64,000 nucleotides of DNA, taken from CAVXFL01 sp963761015. Lineage in GTDB: Bacteria; Pseudomonadota; Alphaproteobacteria; Acetobacterales; Acetobacteraceae. Below the pieces are notes generated by a model that was not told where the DNA came from, did not search any database, and saw only the letters and a list, made by a program, of their open reading frames with translations. Shown here in pieces: positions 37,826 through 47,001 of the stretch (positions are counted from its first letter, which is position 1; every line of letters begins with the position of its first letter). Location: contig CAVXFL010000005.1 of the NCBI GenBank assembly GCA_963761015.1, forward strand, positions 1-64,000, read 5' to 3'. A program made the position numbers and the translations under genes.

Positions 37826-38515
37826 ATGTCCAACGAGCAGGCGCTGCACGCGCTTTACCCGTTCCTGCACGGCAAGAAGCAGGACGCGGCGAAATTGCAC
37901 GCGGCGCTGCTCGAATCCACGGAACAGAAGGCGCGAGACAGCATCGCGGTCAAGCAGCGCTTCTTCGCCGAGAACGCGACGGCGGTTGTGTCTGCCGCCG
38001 AGGCCATCGCCGGTGTTTACCGCCAGGGCGGGCGCATGTTCAGCATGGGCAACGGCGGATCGAGCTGCGACGCGGCGCATTTCGCGGTGGAATTCCTGCA
38101 TCCCGTCACCGCCGGCCGCCCCGCGCTGACGGCGATCAATCTCGGTTGCGACATGGCGATGATCACCGCGGTCGGCAACGATGTCGGGTTCAACCACATC
38201 TTCGTCCGCCAGGTGATCGCCCAGGCGGGGCGCAACGACGGGCTGATCGGCTTCTCGACCAGCGGCAATTCGGAGAACATCCTGGCCGCGTTTGCCAAGG
38301 CGAAGGAAATCGGCGCGGTGACGATCGGCCTGTCCGGCTACGACGGCGGCAAGATGGCGCGCACCCCGGATGTCGATCATTGCCTGGTCGTGCCGAGCGA
38401 CAGCATCCATCGCATTCAGGAGACGCACGTCACGATCTATCACATTCTCTGGGATCTCGTGCACACGCTGCTGGCCGAGGATCGCACCGGCCTTAGAGTT
38501 GGGGGCGCATCGTGA
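37826..38515 (+). CDS. SIS-domain protein (GmhA-like) within the hyp set
   Basis: 229-residue sugar isomerase-fold protein similar to sedoheptulose-7-phosphate isomerase GmhA: RMFSMGNGGSSCDAAHFAVEF, TAVGNDVGFNHIF, GFSTSGNSENILAA and IQETHVTIYHILWDLVH. The Ser-rich sugar-phosphate site and the C-terminal His of the family are kept. It lies between hypC and hypD, and its TGA shares bases with the hypD GTG start, so it is translated with the hyp proteins. A heptose role would be out of place here; its link with hydrogenase maturation is not understood. Normal length. Confidence 0.88.
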   Translation: MSNEQALHALYPFLHGKKQDAAKLHAALLESTEQKARDSIAVKQRFFAENATAVVSAAEAIAGVYRQGGRMFSMGNGGSSCDAAHFAVEFLHPVTAGRPALTAINLGCDMAMITAVGNDVGFNHIFVRQVIAQAGRNDGLIGFSTSGNSENILAAFAKAKEIGAVTIGLSGYDGGKMARTPDVDHCLVVPSDSIHRIQETHVTIYHILWDLVHTLLAEDRTGLRVGGAS

Positions 38516-39639
38516 AATACGTCGATGAATTCCGCGATCCCGCCAAGGCCCAGGCGTTGACCGCCGACATCCGCCGCCTGGTCGCGCGCATTCCGCACGC
38601 ACGGCAGCGGCCGTTGCAGATCATGGAGGTGTGCGGCGGGCACACGCACACGATCTTCCGCTACGGCATTCAGCAGATGCTGCCCGCGGAGGTGGAGTTC
38701 GTGCACGGACCGGGCTGTCCGGTCTGCGTGTTGCCGATGGGCCGCGTCGATGACTGCGTCGCGCTGGCGGAGCGGCCGGAGGTGATCTTCACCACGTTCG
38801 GCGACGCCATGCGCGTGCCCGGCTCGCGCATGAGCCTGCTCAAGGCGAAGGCGGACGGCGCTGACGTGCGCATGGTCTATTCGCCGCTCGACGCGCTCGG
38901 CTTGGCGCGAAAAAACCCGGATCGCGAGGTGATTTTCTTCGGTCTAGGTTTTGAAACGACCATGCCCAGCACGGCGATGACGCTGATCCAGGCGCGCGCC
39001 CAGGACGTGCGCAATTTCTCGTTGTTCTGCAACCACATCACCATCATCCCGACCATCAAGGCGATGCTGGATTCGCCGGAACTCCAGCTCGACGGTTTTC
39101 TCGGCCCTGGCCATGTCAGCATGGTCATCGGCACGCGGCCCTACGCCTTCATCGCCGGACATTATCGCAAGCCGATCACCATCGCCGGGTTCGAGCCGCT
39201 CGATGTGCTGCAATCCACCTGGATGGTGCTGAAGCAGCTCGCCGAGGGCCGGTGCGAGGTGGAGAACCAGTATGGCCGCATCGTGCCGGAGGCCGGCAAC
39301 ACGCGGGCGCTCGCCGCGATCGGGGAGGTGTTCGAGCTGCGGGAATTTTTCGAGTGGCGCGGCCTCGGCTCGATCGATCACTCGGGTGTCCGCATCCGCC
39401 CCGGCTACGCCGCGTTCGATGCGGAGCGGAAGTTCGCCGTTCCCAACATCAAGATCGCCGATCCGAAATCGTGCCAGTGCGGCGAGGTGCTGAAAGGCGT
39501 GATCAAGCCGCGCGAGTGCAAGGTGTTCGGCGGCGCCTGCACGCCGGAAACGCCGCTCGGCTCCTTGATGGTCTCGTCCGAGGGCGCCTGCGCCGCCTAT
39601 CACAATTACGGCCGGGTCGATGCGCTCGAACGTGTCTGA
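38512..39639 (+). CDS. hypD: Hydrogenase maturation protein HypD
   Basis: 375-residue [4Fe-4S] scaffold on which the Fe(CN)2CO group is built with HypC. Conserved elements are MEVCGGHTHTIFRYGI, FVHGPGCPVCVLPM, FGLGFETTMPSTAM, GFLGPGHVSMVIG and the C-terminal cluster cysteines in PKSCQCGEVLKGVIKPRECKVFG. The GTG start at 38512 overlaps the preceding stop (GTGA). No damage is visible. It overlaps hypE by 20 bases. Confidence 0.97.
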   Translation: MKYVDEFRDPAKAQALTADIRRLVARIPHARQRPLQIMEVCGGHTHTIFRYGIQQMLPAEVEFVHGPGCPVCVLPMGRVDDCVALAERPEVIFTTFGDAMRVPGSRMSLLKAKADGADVRMVYSPLDALGLARKNPDREVIFFGLGFETTMPSTAMTLIQARAQDVRNFSLFCNHITIIPTIKAMLDSPELQLDGFLGPGHVSMVIGTRPYAFIAGHYRKPITIAGFEPLDVLQSTWMVLKQLAEGRCEVENQYGRIVPEAGNTRALAAIGEVFELREFFEWRGLGSIDHSGVRIRPGYAAFDAERKFAVPNIKIADPKSCQCGEVLKGVIKPRECKVFGGACTPETPLGSLMVSSEGACAAYHNYGRVDALERV

Positions 39640-40714
39640 GCCCTTGCTGCGCGACGCGCGCGCCGAACCGGTGCGGCCCCGCGCGCGCCTGCGGGATGCG
39701 ACGATCAACCTTTCGCACGGCAGCGGCGGCAAGGCGATGCGGGCGCTGATCGAGGACGTGTTCCTCGGTGCCTTCGGCAACGCGCTGCTCGATCCGCTGG
39801 AGGATCAGGCGATCGTGCCACTCGCCGAGCTGACGCGGCATGGCGACCGGCTCGCCTTCACGACCGACAGTTACGTTGTCGATCCGCTGTTCTTTCCCGG
39901 CGGCGATATCGGCACGCTCGCGGTCTCGGGGACGATCAACGACCTTGCGGTGAGCGGCGCCACGCCGCTGTTCCTGTCCTGCGGCTTCGTGCTGGAGGAA
40001 GGCCTACCGGTCGAGGTGTTGCGGCGGGTCGTCGCCAGCATGCGCGAGGTCGCGGACAGCGCCGGCGTGCGGTTCGTCACCGGCGATACGAAGGTGGTCG
40101 AGAGGGGCGCCGCGGACAAGCTGTTCATCAACACCTGCGGCATCGGCGTTATCCGGCCTGGCATCGCGATCTCCGCGAGCAAGGCGCGTCCCGGCGATAA
40201 GGTGATCGTCAGTGGCGTGCTCGGCGACCACGGCACCGCCATCTTGGTCGCGCGCAATCAACTCGCCTTGGAAGCGGAGGTGGAGAGCGATTGCCAGCCG
40301 CTGCATGGGCTCGTCGCAGCGATGCTGTCGGCCTGCGCGGACATCCATTGCGTGCGTGACGCGACACGCGGCGGGGTGGCAACGGTGCTGAACGAATTCG
40401 CCCTCGGCTCCGGCGTCGGCATATGCATCCGCGAGCGGGATTTGCCGCTCCGCGAACAGGTGAAGGGCGCGTGCGAAATCCTCGGGCTCGACCCGCTATT
40501 CCTGGCGAACGAGGGTAAGCTGGTGGCCGTGGTTCCCGAGCAGGATGCCGCGCGCGTGCTCGCCGCCATGCGCGCGCACCCGGCGGGCAAGGATGCGGTG
40601 ATCATCGGCGAGATTGTGAAAAGCCCGGTCGGGATGGTCGTCATGCAAACGACGTTCGGCGGTGAGCGGATCGTGGACATGCTGGTCGGCGAACAGTTGC
40701 CGCGGATTTGCTGA
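39620..40714 (+). CDS. hypE: Hydrogenase maturation protein HypE
   Basis: Dehydrates the carbamoyl group moved by HypF onto its C-terminal Cys to thiocyanate, the source of the CN ligands. It belongs to the PurM/SelD ATPase superfamily: INLSHGSGGKAMRALI, FTTDSYVVDPLFFPGGDIG, SGTINDLAVSGA, VRDATRGGVATVLNE. The decisive C-terminus is PRIC, with the acceptor Cys last, which identifies HypE and not SelD. 364 residues, intact. A start a little downstream would avoid the overlap with hypD, but the overlap is normal for coupled genes. Confidence 0.97.
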   Translation: MRSNVSEPLLRDARAEPVRPRARLRDATINLSHGSGGKAMRALIEDVFLGAFGNALLDPLEDQAIVPLAELTRHGDRLAFTTDSYVVDPLFFPGGDIGTLAVSGTINDLAVSGATPLFLSCGFVLEEGLPVEVLRRVVASMREVADSAGVRFVTGDTKVVERGAADKLFINTCGIGVIRPGIAISASKARPGDKVIVSGVLGDHGTAILVARNQLALEAEVESDCQPLHGLVAAMLSACADIHCVRDATRGGVATVLNEFALGSGVGICIRERDLPLREQVKGACEILGLDPLFLANEGKLVAVVPEQDAARVLAAMRAHPAGKDAVIIGEIVKSPVGMVVMQTTFGGERIVDMLVGEQLPRIC

Positions 40715-40770
40715 GCGATGTTCAGCAGACTCGCCCGTAAATCACGACAATTCCCGATCCGCGTGGCGTC

Positions 40771-41100
40771 ATGCACGAGTTGAGCATTGCCGAGGCGGTG
40801 GTCGAAGCCTGCGCCCAACGGGCGGAGGGCGCGCGGGTGGTGCGCGTGCGGCTGGAAGTCGGCGCGCTTGCCGCCGTGATGCCGGATGCGCTGCGCTTTT
40901 GTTTCGATATCTGCGCGCAGGAAACGCCGGTCGAGGGCGCCGCACTGGAAATCGACGAAATTCCCGGCCGGGCGGTCTGCCGGCATTGCGAGCGCGCGTT
41001 CACATTGCGCAGCTTGCTCGATCGCTGCACCTGCGGCGGCGACAATCTCGAAATCGTCGCCGGCGAGGAGCTGCGCGTGAAGGAGATGGAAGTCGCCTGA
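40771..41100 (+). CDS. hypA: Nickel metallochaperone HypA
   Basis: 109-residue HypA that passes Ni to hydrogenase precursor. The N-terminal MHELSIAEAVVE contains the nickel-binding His2. The zinc site has C70 and C73 (CRHC), and the second pair is C86 and C88 (CTCGG) instead of the usual CxxC spacing; this may be an indel-free variation. Its TGA and the hypB ATG overlap by one base (TGATG). It lies 57 bases after hypE. Confidence 0.95.
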   Translation: MHELSIAEAVVEACAQRAEGARVVRVRLEVGALAAVMPDALRFCFDICAQETPVEGAALEIDEIPGRAVCRHCERAFTLRSLLDRCTCGGDNLEIVAGEELRVKEMEVA

Positions 41101-41933
41101 TGTGCACCACCTGCGGCTGCGGCGAAACCACGACCGTCCTGTACACCGATCCGGCGACCGTCGCGCATGAGCACCACGCCCCTGTGGATCACGCGCACTC
41201 GCACGAGCATGACGGCCACGCGCATCCGCACGATCATCCCGACCACGTGCATCCGCACGAGCACGTACCCACACGAACGGTTGCGCTGGCACAGGACGTT
41301 CTCGCCAAGAATCAACACGCCGCGGATCGCAGTCGCGGCTGGTTCGCCGGACGGGAAGTCGTCGCGATCAACCTGATGAGTTCGCCGGGCGCCGGCAAGA
41401 CGACCCTGCTCGAACGCACGATCCGCGATCTTGCCAATTCACCACCCGTCTGCGTCATCGAAGGCGATCAGGCGACGGTAAACGATGCCGAGCGTATCCG
41501 CGCGGCCGGCGCGAGGGCGTTGCAGATCAACACCGGAACCGGCTGCCATCTCGACGCCGATATGGTGGCGCGGGCGGCGCGGCAACTCGACCCCGAACGC
41601 GGGACGCTGCTGCTGATCGAGAATGTCGGCAACCTCGTCTGCCCGGCGCTGTTCGATCTCGGCGAGAACGCGAAAGTGGTCGTCGTCTCCGTCACCGAGG
41701 GCGAGGACAAGCCGAGCAAATACCCGCACATGTTCCGCGCTGCGCAGGTGATGGTCGTGAACAAGATCGACCTGCTGCCGCATGTCCGCTTCGATCCGGC
41801 GCGCTGCATCGCCCAGGCGCGTCAAATCAATCCCGGCCTGCGCGTCTTCCAACTCTCCGCCGAAACCGGTGAAGGCACCGAGGCGTGGTACGCCTGGCTG
41901 CGCGACCAGGCGCGCGCGGCGCGGGAGCTGTAG
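41100..41933 (+). CDS. hypB: Nickel-insertion GTPase HypB
   Basis: 277-residue GTPase that drives Ni insertion with HypA. The N-terminal MCTTCGCGE is the high-affinity Ni motif, followed by a His-rich store (HEHHAPVDHAHSHEHDGHAH and further HPH repeats, residues about 22-57). The G-domain has P-loop SSPGAGKTTLLE, EGDQATVNDAERI, the metal site GTGCHLDADM and NKIDLLPH. Last of the hyp genes, converging on the LutB gene with only 18 bases between stops. Confidence 0.97.
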   Translation: MCTTCGCGETTTVLYTDPATVAHEHHAPVDHAHSHEHDGHAHPHDHPDHVHPHEHVPTRTVALAQDVLAKNQHAADRSRGWFAGREVVAINLMSSPGAGKTTLLERTIRDLANSPPVCVIEGDQATVNDAERIRAAGARALQINTGTGCHLDADMVARAARQLDPERGTLLLIENVGNLVCPALFDLGENAKVVVVSVTEGEDKPSKYPHMFRAAQVMVVNKIDLLPHVRFDPARCIAQARQINPGLRVFQLSAETGEGTEAWYAWLRDQARAAREL

Positions 41934-41951
41934 GCGCGACCGAAATCTGTC

Positions 41952-43379
41952 CTACGCCTTCCCCGCGCGCTGCATGCGCGCGTAGCGGGCAAAGAAAGTG
42001 TCGCCCTCGGGTGCGGGCAGGTCTCGCCCCTCGGTCCAGCCACCCGCCATCGGCAGTTTGCTGAACCGGCCGCGCTTGCGCCCGATCAGGCCGAGCGCGC
42101 CCATCGCCGCCCGCGTCGCCATGCGATACAGCGCCGGGCGGCGGGCGAACCAGGCCCAGAGCGCCAGGTTGCGCCGCTGCGCCGCTGGTGTTAGGTGGCG
42201 CTCGAACTCGCGTTCGCGCCAGTGGCGCATCAGCCCGGGCAGCGGGATCTTCACCGGGCAGACGCTCTCGCATTTGCCGCAGAACGTCGTCGCGTTGGGC
42301 AGATCCCGCGCCTGATCCACGCCGATCAGCGAGGGCGTCAGCACGGCCCCCATCGGCCCCGGATACACCCAGCCGTAGGCGTGGCCGCCGACCACGCCAT
42401 ACACCGGACAGTGGTTCATGCAGGCCGAGCAGCGGATGCAGCGCAGCATGTCCTGGAACTCGCCGCCAAGCATGCCAGAACGGCCGTTGTCCAGCAGCAC
42501 CACATGATATTCCTCCGGCCCGTCCAGGTCGCCGGGGCGGCGGGGGCCGGTGGAGAACGTGGTGTAGACGGAAAAATCCTGCCCGGTCGCCGAGCGCGCC
42601 AGCAGGCGCAGCAAGCTGGTGGCGTCCTCCAAGGTCGGCACCACCTTCTCGATGCTGGCCAGCACGATATGCACGCGCGGCAAGGTCTGGGTCAGGTCGG
42701 CATTGCCCTCGTTCGTCACGGTGACGCTGCTGCCGGTCTCGGCGATCAGGAAATTGGCGCCGGTGATGCCGACATCGGCGGCCAGGAACCGCTCGCGCAG
42801 CCGCGTCCGCGCCTCCGTCAGGATGTCGCGCCGCTCGTGGAATACCCGCTCGCGCGGCAGGTCGGTGTGCGACTTGCGGAAACTCTCCTCCCAGTCCTCC
42901 CGGTTGAGGTGGAAGGCCGGGCCGATGATGTGGCTGGGCGGCTCGTGGCGGAGCTGCAGGATGTATTCGCCGAGATCCGTCTCGACCGGCTGGATGTCGT
43001 TCCGCTCCAGGAACTCGTTCAGCGCCAGTTCCTCGCTGACCATTGACTTGCCCTTGGTGACGGTGCGGGCGCCGGCACGCTGGCAGATCGCCAGCACCGC
43101 CGCCCGCGCCTCGTCCGCGGTCGGGCACCAATGCACCTGGCCGCCGGCACGCGTCACCTGCTCCGCGAAGGCCTCCAGGTAGAAATCCAGGTTCGCCAGC
43201 GCGTGATTCTTGATGTCGCGCCCGATATCGCGCAGCCGCTCGAACTCCGGCATCGCGGCGACGGCCTGGGCGCGGCGGCTGCGGAACTCCGGCTTCACCC
43301 GCGCGAGCGCCTTCTGCAGCCCGGGATCGGCCAGCGCGCGGGCGGCGTTTTCCTTGAAGGCGGGCGAGGTCGCGAGCAT
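41952..43379 (-). CDS. LutB/LldF-type iron-sulfur oxidoreductase subunit
   Basis: 475-residue protein of the lactate utilisation LutB family: an N-terminal LUD domain (ARTVTKGKSMVSEELALNEF, DVGITGANFLIAETGSSV) followed by two [4Fe-4S] motifs, CIRCSACMNHCPVYG and CGKCESVCPVKI, and a C-terminal extension. In complete lactate oxidases it works with LutA and LutC. Neither adjoins here: hypB converges downstream and a histidine kinase gene diverges upstream. It is intact. It may pair with distant subunits or serve another electron route. Confidence 0.92.
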   Translation of the reverse strand: MLATSPAFKENAARALADPGLQKALARVKPEFRSRRAQAVAAMPEFERLRDIGRDIKNHALANLDFYLEAFAEQVTRAGGQVHWCPTADEARAAVLAICQRAGARTVTKGKSMVSEELALNEFLERNDIQPVETDLGEYILQLRHEPPSHIIGPAFHLNREDWEESFRKSHTDLPRERVFHERRDILTEARTRLRERFLAADVGITGANFLIAETGSSVTVTNEGNADLTQTLPRVHIVLASIEKVVPTLEDATSLLRLLARSATGQDFSVYTTFSTGPRRPGDLDGPEEYHVVLLDNGRSGMLGGEFQDMLRCIRCSACMNHCPVYGVVGGHAYGWVYPGPMGAVLTPSLIGVDQARDLPNATTFCGKCESVCPVKIPLPGLMRHWREREFERHLTPAAQRRNLALWAWFARRPALYRMATRAAMGALGLIGRKRGRFSKLPMAGGWTEGRDLPAPEGDTFFARYARMQRAGKA

Positions 43380-43542
43380 GCGTCAGATCCCTGATTTAGT
43401 GGCACAGGTAAACGATCCGCCGGCCCGCGCCAGCCCCAGGCGAAAGTCGGCGGATTGCGGCACACACAGATTTGCGCGGGGATCAATACGGCCGCTATGG
43501 CGAAACCCGCTCAAGGCGTTCGGTTGCGTGTAAATAGGGTTG

Positions 43543-44697
43543 ATGAACCAGCAGGAATTGAGCCGCCGGTTGGAGCAGCGGGACCATCTGGCCGCGCTCG
43601 GCGCCTTCGCTCTCACGAGCCCTGATCTCGACGAACTCCTCAACGAAGCCTGCCGCCTGGTCGCAGCCGGCCTGGGCGTGCAGTTCTGCAAGGTTCTGCA
43701 ACCGCTTCCGGGCGAAGACGCGCTGCTGGTCCGGGCCGGCGTGGGCTGGCGGGATGGCGTTGTCGGGCACGCCAAGCTCCAGATGGACAGTGGATCGCCG
43801 GCCGGTCATGCGCTGAAGACCGGCGAACCGGTGATCTCGTCCAACCTCGCCCTGGAGAGCCGGTTCCGCACCCCGCCGCTGTTGATCGAGCACGGCATCG
43901 AATCCGCGATGAACGTTATCGTGAGCGGCGAAGGCGACGTGTTCGGCGTGCTGGAGGCCGACAGCCGTCAGGCGGGGGTGTTCGACCCCGAGGACATCGG
44001 CTTCATGCAGGCGGCGGCGAATTTGCTCGGCCTGGCCGTGGAGCGTTGGCGGCGCGAGGTGACGCTGCGAGAGACGGTCGCCGCGCGGGAGTTGCTGCTG
44101 CGCGAGGCCGACCACCGCATCAAGAACAGCCTGCAACTGGTCGCGAGCCTGCTGTCGATGCAGCGCTCGCGTCTGTCGGACGCCACAGCGGCTTCCGCCC
44201 TCGATCAGGCGATCGCCCGCGTCCACGCGGTCGCCCAGACCCATCGGGCCTTTCAGCGCAGTTCGGATCTGCGCCGGGTTTCGTTCGGCGAGATCCTCCG
44301 CGACATCTGCGACAATGTGCGGCAGTTCACCGCGAGCATCCGGATCGAATGCGAGGTGGACGGCGATCTCGCGCTGGACTCCGAGCGGGCGATTCCCCTC
44401 GGCCTGATCGCGAACGAGTGGCTGACAAACGCGGTGCAGCACGCCTATCCGCCGGGACAGCGCGGCGTGGTGCGGGCGCGTGCCATCGGCGGGAGCGACG
44501 ACATACGGATCGAGATTGCGGACGACGGCGCCGGAATGCCGGAAGCGGCTGCCGCCGAGCAGCCGAGCCTGGGAACGACCATCGTCCGCGCGCTGGTGCG
44601 CCAGATCGGCGCCGAGCAGGAAATCGACTCCAACCCCGGGCAGGGAACGACCGTGCGGCTGCGGCTGCCGCGCCAACCGGCGGAGTCGCGTCCGTAA
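43543..44697 (+). CDS. Sensor histidine kinase, GAF plus HisKA_2
   Basis: 384 residues, soluble. The N-terminal GAF sensor domain (about 20-170; DLDELLNEACRLVAAGLGVQFC, VFGVLEADSRQAGVFDPED) is joined to a HisKA_2 dimerisation domain with phospho-acceptor His191 in LLREADHRIKNSLQLVASLLSM. The ATPase domain has N-box ANEWLTNAVQHA and G-boxes DDGAGMPEA and GTTVRLRLP. HisKA_2 kinases often work in general stress or light signalling with single-domain regulators. No response regulator is adjacent. ATG 43543 is used rather than TTG 43540. Confidence 0.93.
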   Translation: MNQQELSRRLEQRDHLAALGAFALTSPDLDELLNEACRLVAAGLGVQFCKVLQPLPGEDALLVRAGVGWRDGVVGHAKLQMDSGSPAGHALKTGEPVISSNLALESRFRTPPLLIEHGIESAMNVIVSGEGDVFGVLEADSRQAGVFDPEDIGFMQAAANLLGLAVERWRREVTLRETVAARELLLREADHRIKNSLQLVASLLSMQRSRLSDATAASALDQAIARVHAVAQTHRAFQRSSDLRRVSFGEILRDICDNVRQFTASIRIECEVDGDLALDSERAIPLGLIANEWLTNAVQHAYPPGQRGVVRARAIGGSDDIRIEIADDGAGMPEAAAAEQPSLGTTIVRALVRQIGAEQEIDSNPGQGTTVRLRLPRQPAESRP

Positions 44698-44718
44698 AAG
44701 CCGATCGGGGTAGCGCGG

Positions 44719-45915
44719 CTATTCCGCCGGGACGGCGACCGGCTCGGGGCGCGCGCCTTGCGCCGAGCCCATGCAGAGCAGGCTGGCGACCAGCAGGGCC
44801 GCCACCAGGATCAGGACCAGTTCCGGGCTGCCGCGGTCGATCAGGAAACCGAACGGCACCGGTGTGATCGCCTGCCCCAACGGCAGGCCGGCGCTGACGA
44901 AGCCGAACACCTTACCGATCTGGCCGGGCGGGGCCGCGTCCTTCACCATCACGTCGCGCGGGGTCCGGCTCGCGCCCAGCATCAGCCCGGAGGCGAACAT
45001 CAAGACGATCGTGGTCAGTTGCGGCAGGCGCACCTCGCCGACCAGCAGCACCAGCGCCGCCGACGCCAGCGTGAACACGATGACGAAGCCCACCAGCCGC
45101 TGCGTGCGATCGGCGACCCAGCCGCCCACCAGCACGCCCGCCGTCGCCCCCGCCATGTAGCCGGTGAGCGTGGTCGACGCGGCCTCCAGGCTGGTGCCGT
45201 GGACCGCATGCAGCACCGCGATCAGCCAGGACTGCACGCCGCCGCCGGCCATCGCGCTCAGCATGTAGAAGCCGAAGAACAGCAGCATGGGGCGGGTCAG
45301 CAGCAATTTCCGCCCGGAGACCGTGGGCTCGGCATGCGCCTTCGCCGGGCGCGCCTGATCGCCCAGCACGCGGCTTTGCAACAGGATCGCCAGCACGAGC
45401 GGAATGCCGAGCAGCCCCTCGATCAGCAGCCCGCCGCGCCAGCCCACCGCCAGGATCAGCGCCGCCGTGACGGGTGGGCCGGCGGCGAAGCCGAGGTTGC
45501 CGCTGAACGTGTGCAAGGCGAAGGCGCGGCCCATCCGGCCGCGCTCGATCGAGCCGGTCAGGATGGCGTAGTCGGCCGGGTGGATCACCGAGTTGCCCAC
45601 GCCCGAGAGCAAGGCCAGCGCCAGCACCTGCCAGAACGCCGTGGCGAGTCCCATGCCGGCCATCGCCAGGGTCATCAGCAGCGTGCCACCGACCAGGAAC
45701 GGCCGCGCGCCGTGCCGATCCACCAGAAAGCCGACCGGCGTTTGCAGCAGCGCCGTCGTGCCCGACATCAGGGCGATCGTCAGTCCGAGTTCGGCGAAGC
45801 TGGCGCCGAACGCGTGCTTCCAGACGAGGAACAAGGTCGGCAGGGTAAGGATGTAGAAGTGGGACAGGAAATGGCCGGTGCCGATCAGCAGATTGACGCG
45901 CGCGAACCGGCCCAT
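44719..45915 (-). CDS. MFS transporter
   Basis: 398 residues with about twelve helices. It starts MGRFARVNLLIGTGHFLSHFYILTLPTLF, and GFLVDRHGARPFLVGG is the MFS loop 2-3 motif. The C-terminal half includes GWVADRTQRLVGFV. HPADYAILTGSIERGRMGRAF resembles fosmidomycin/organic-acid type exporters, but the substrate is not determined. It is the last of a same-strand series with the epoxide hydrolase and aminotransferase genes. Confidence 0.9.
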   Translation of the reverse strand: MGRFARVNLLIGTGHFLSHFYILTLPTLFLVWKHAFGASFAELGLTIALMSGTTALLQTPVGFLVDRHGARPFLVGGTLLMTLAMAGMGLATAFWQVLALALLSGVGNSVIHPADYAILTGSIERGRMGRAFALHTFSGNLGFAAGPPVTAALILAVGWRGGLLIEGLLGIPLVLAILLQSRVLGDQARPAKAHAEPTVSGRKLLLTRPMLLFFGFYMLSAMAGGGVQSWLIAVLHAVHGTSLEAASTTLTGYMAGATAGVLVGGWVADRTQRLVGFVIVFTLASAALVLLVGEVRLPQLTTIVLMFASGLMLGASRTPRDVMVKDAAPPGQIGKVFGFVSAGLPLGQAITPVPFGFLIDRGSPELVLILVAALLVASLLCMGSAQGARPEPVAVPAE

Positions 45916-45994
45916 CCGTTCTCCTCCGAGGTTCGGGCCAAGATGCGGAGGCGCCGTTACACGGTCAACGCGGGGCCCATGCGCGCGTGTCGGA

Positions 45995-46969
45995 TCAGCT
46001 CAGCCCGCTCAGGAAGTCGAGCAGCGCCGCGTTCACCTCTTGCGGGCGCTCCTGCTGGATCCAGTGGCCGGCGCCCTCGATCAAGAGGGTGCGGCGCAGG
46101 CCAGGCACGCTCCGCGGCAGTTGCTCCAGCGCGCGGCGGCCGAACCCGGTGATGACCGGGTCGCGCGCCCCGGCGATGAACAAGGCCGGCGCGGCGATCA
46201 CCGCGTCGTGCCAGGGCGCCGTGAGTTCCCAGTTGCGGTCAATGTTGCGGTAGTAGTTCAGGCCGCCGCGGAAGCCCGTCCGGCGGTATTCGCCGACAAG
46301 CACGGCGAGATCGGCCTCGCCGAGCCATCCCGGCAGCGTATCGGCCGGCTTCATCATGTCGAGGAAGCCGCCGTTTTCCGGCAGGACCAGCACCTCCTCC
46401 GGCGCGCGTGGCGGAACGGCCGGGCCGGGCGTGGCCAGGATACGGCGCATGGTTTCCGCCGGGTCGCGCTCGAATTCCGCCTCGGCCACGCCGGGTTCCT
46501 GGAAGTAGACCCAGTAGAACCGATTCATGCCGGCGGCGCGCAGCGAGGCGACCGGCGGGGCGGCGCCGCGCGGCCGGTACGGCACCGAAAGCGCGGCGAC
46601 GGCGCGGAACAGGTCGGGGCGGAACAGCGCCGCGTGCCAGGCAACCGGCGCCCCCCAGTCGTGCCCGACGATCACCGCCTGGTCCGCGCCGAGCGCCGTC
46701 ACCAGCGCCACCATGTCGCCGACCAGGTGCATGATGGTGTAGGCGCCGATATCGGCCGGAGCGTCGCTACTTCCGAACCCGCGCATGTCCGGCGCGACCG
46801 CGTGAAATCCGGCGGTAGCCAGCGCCGATAACTGATGGCGCCAGGAAAACCACAGTTCGGGCCAGCCGTGACAGAGCAGCACGAGCGGCCCCTCGCCCTG
46901 CTCGGCCACGTGCAACCGGATGCCGTTACAGACGAGATCACGATGACGGATGTCGCCCTGGGTGCTCAC
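45995..46969 (-). CDS. Epoxide hydrolase-type alpha/beta hydrolase
   Basis: 324-residue hydrolase. The oxyanion motif is HGWPE (34-38). The nucleophile is Asp104 in VGHDWGAPVAW, diagnostic of epoxide hydrolases and dehalogenases rather than esterases. The lid Tyr candidates are in FYWVYFQEPGVAE and GGLNYYRNIDRNW, and the catalytic His is in GAGHWIQQE near the C-terminus. This pattern fits a soluble epoxide hydrolase. It is 32 bases downstream of the aminotransferase gene on the same strand. Physiological epoxide unknown. Confidence 0.92.
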   Translation of the reverse strand: MSTQGDIRHRDLVCNGIRLHVAEQGEGPLVLLCHGWPELWFSWRHQLSALATAGFHAVAPDMRGFGSSDAPADIGAYTIMHLVGDMVALVTALGADQAVIVGHDWGAPVAWHAALFRPDLFRAVAALSVPYRPRGAAPPVASLRAAGMNRFYWVYFQEPGVAEAEFERDPAETMRRILATPGPAVPPRAPEEVLVLPENGGFLDMMKPADTLPGWLGEADLAVLVGEYRRTGFRGGLNYYRNIDRNWELTAPWHDAVIAAPALFIAGARDPVITGFGRRALEQLPRSVPGLRRTLLIEGAGHWIQQERPQEVNAALLDFLSGLS

Positions 46970-47001
46970 GCGCGTCGCTCCAAGCCAGCAACCCCCCTGC
47001 C

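Noticed and set aside
39620..40714. HypE as SelD, which would fit the selenoprotein
   Set aside because: It ends in PRIC with a terminal Cys and sits in the hyp set; the SelD N-terminal Cys/Sec motif is absent.
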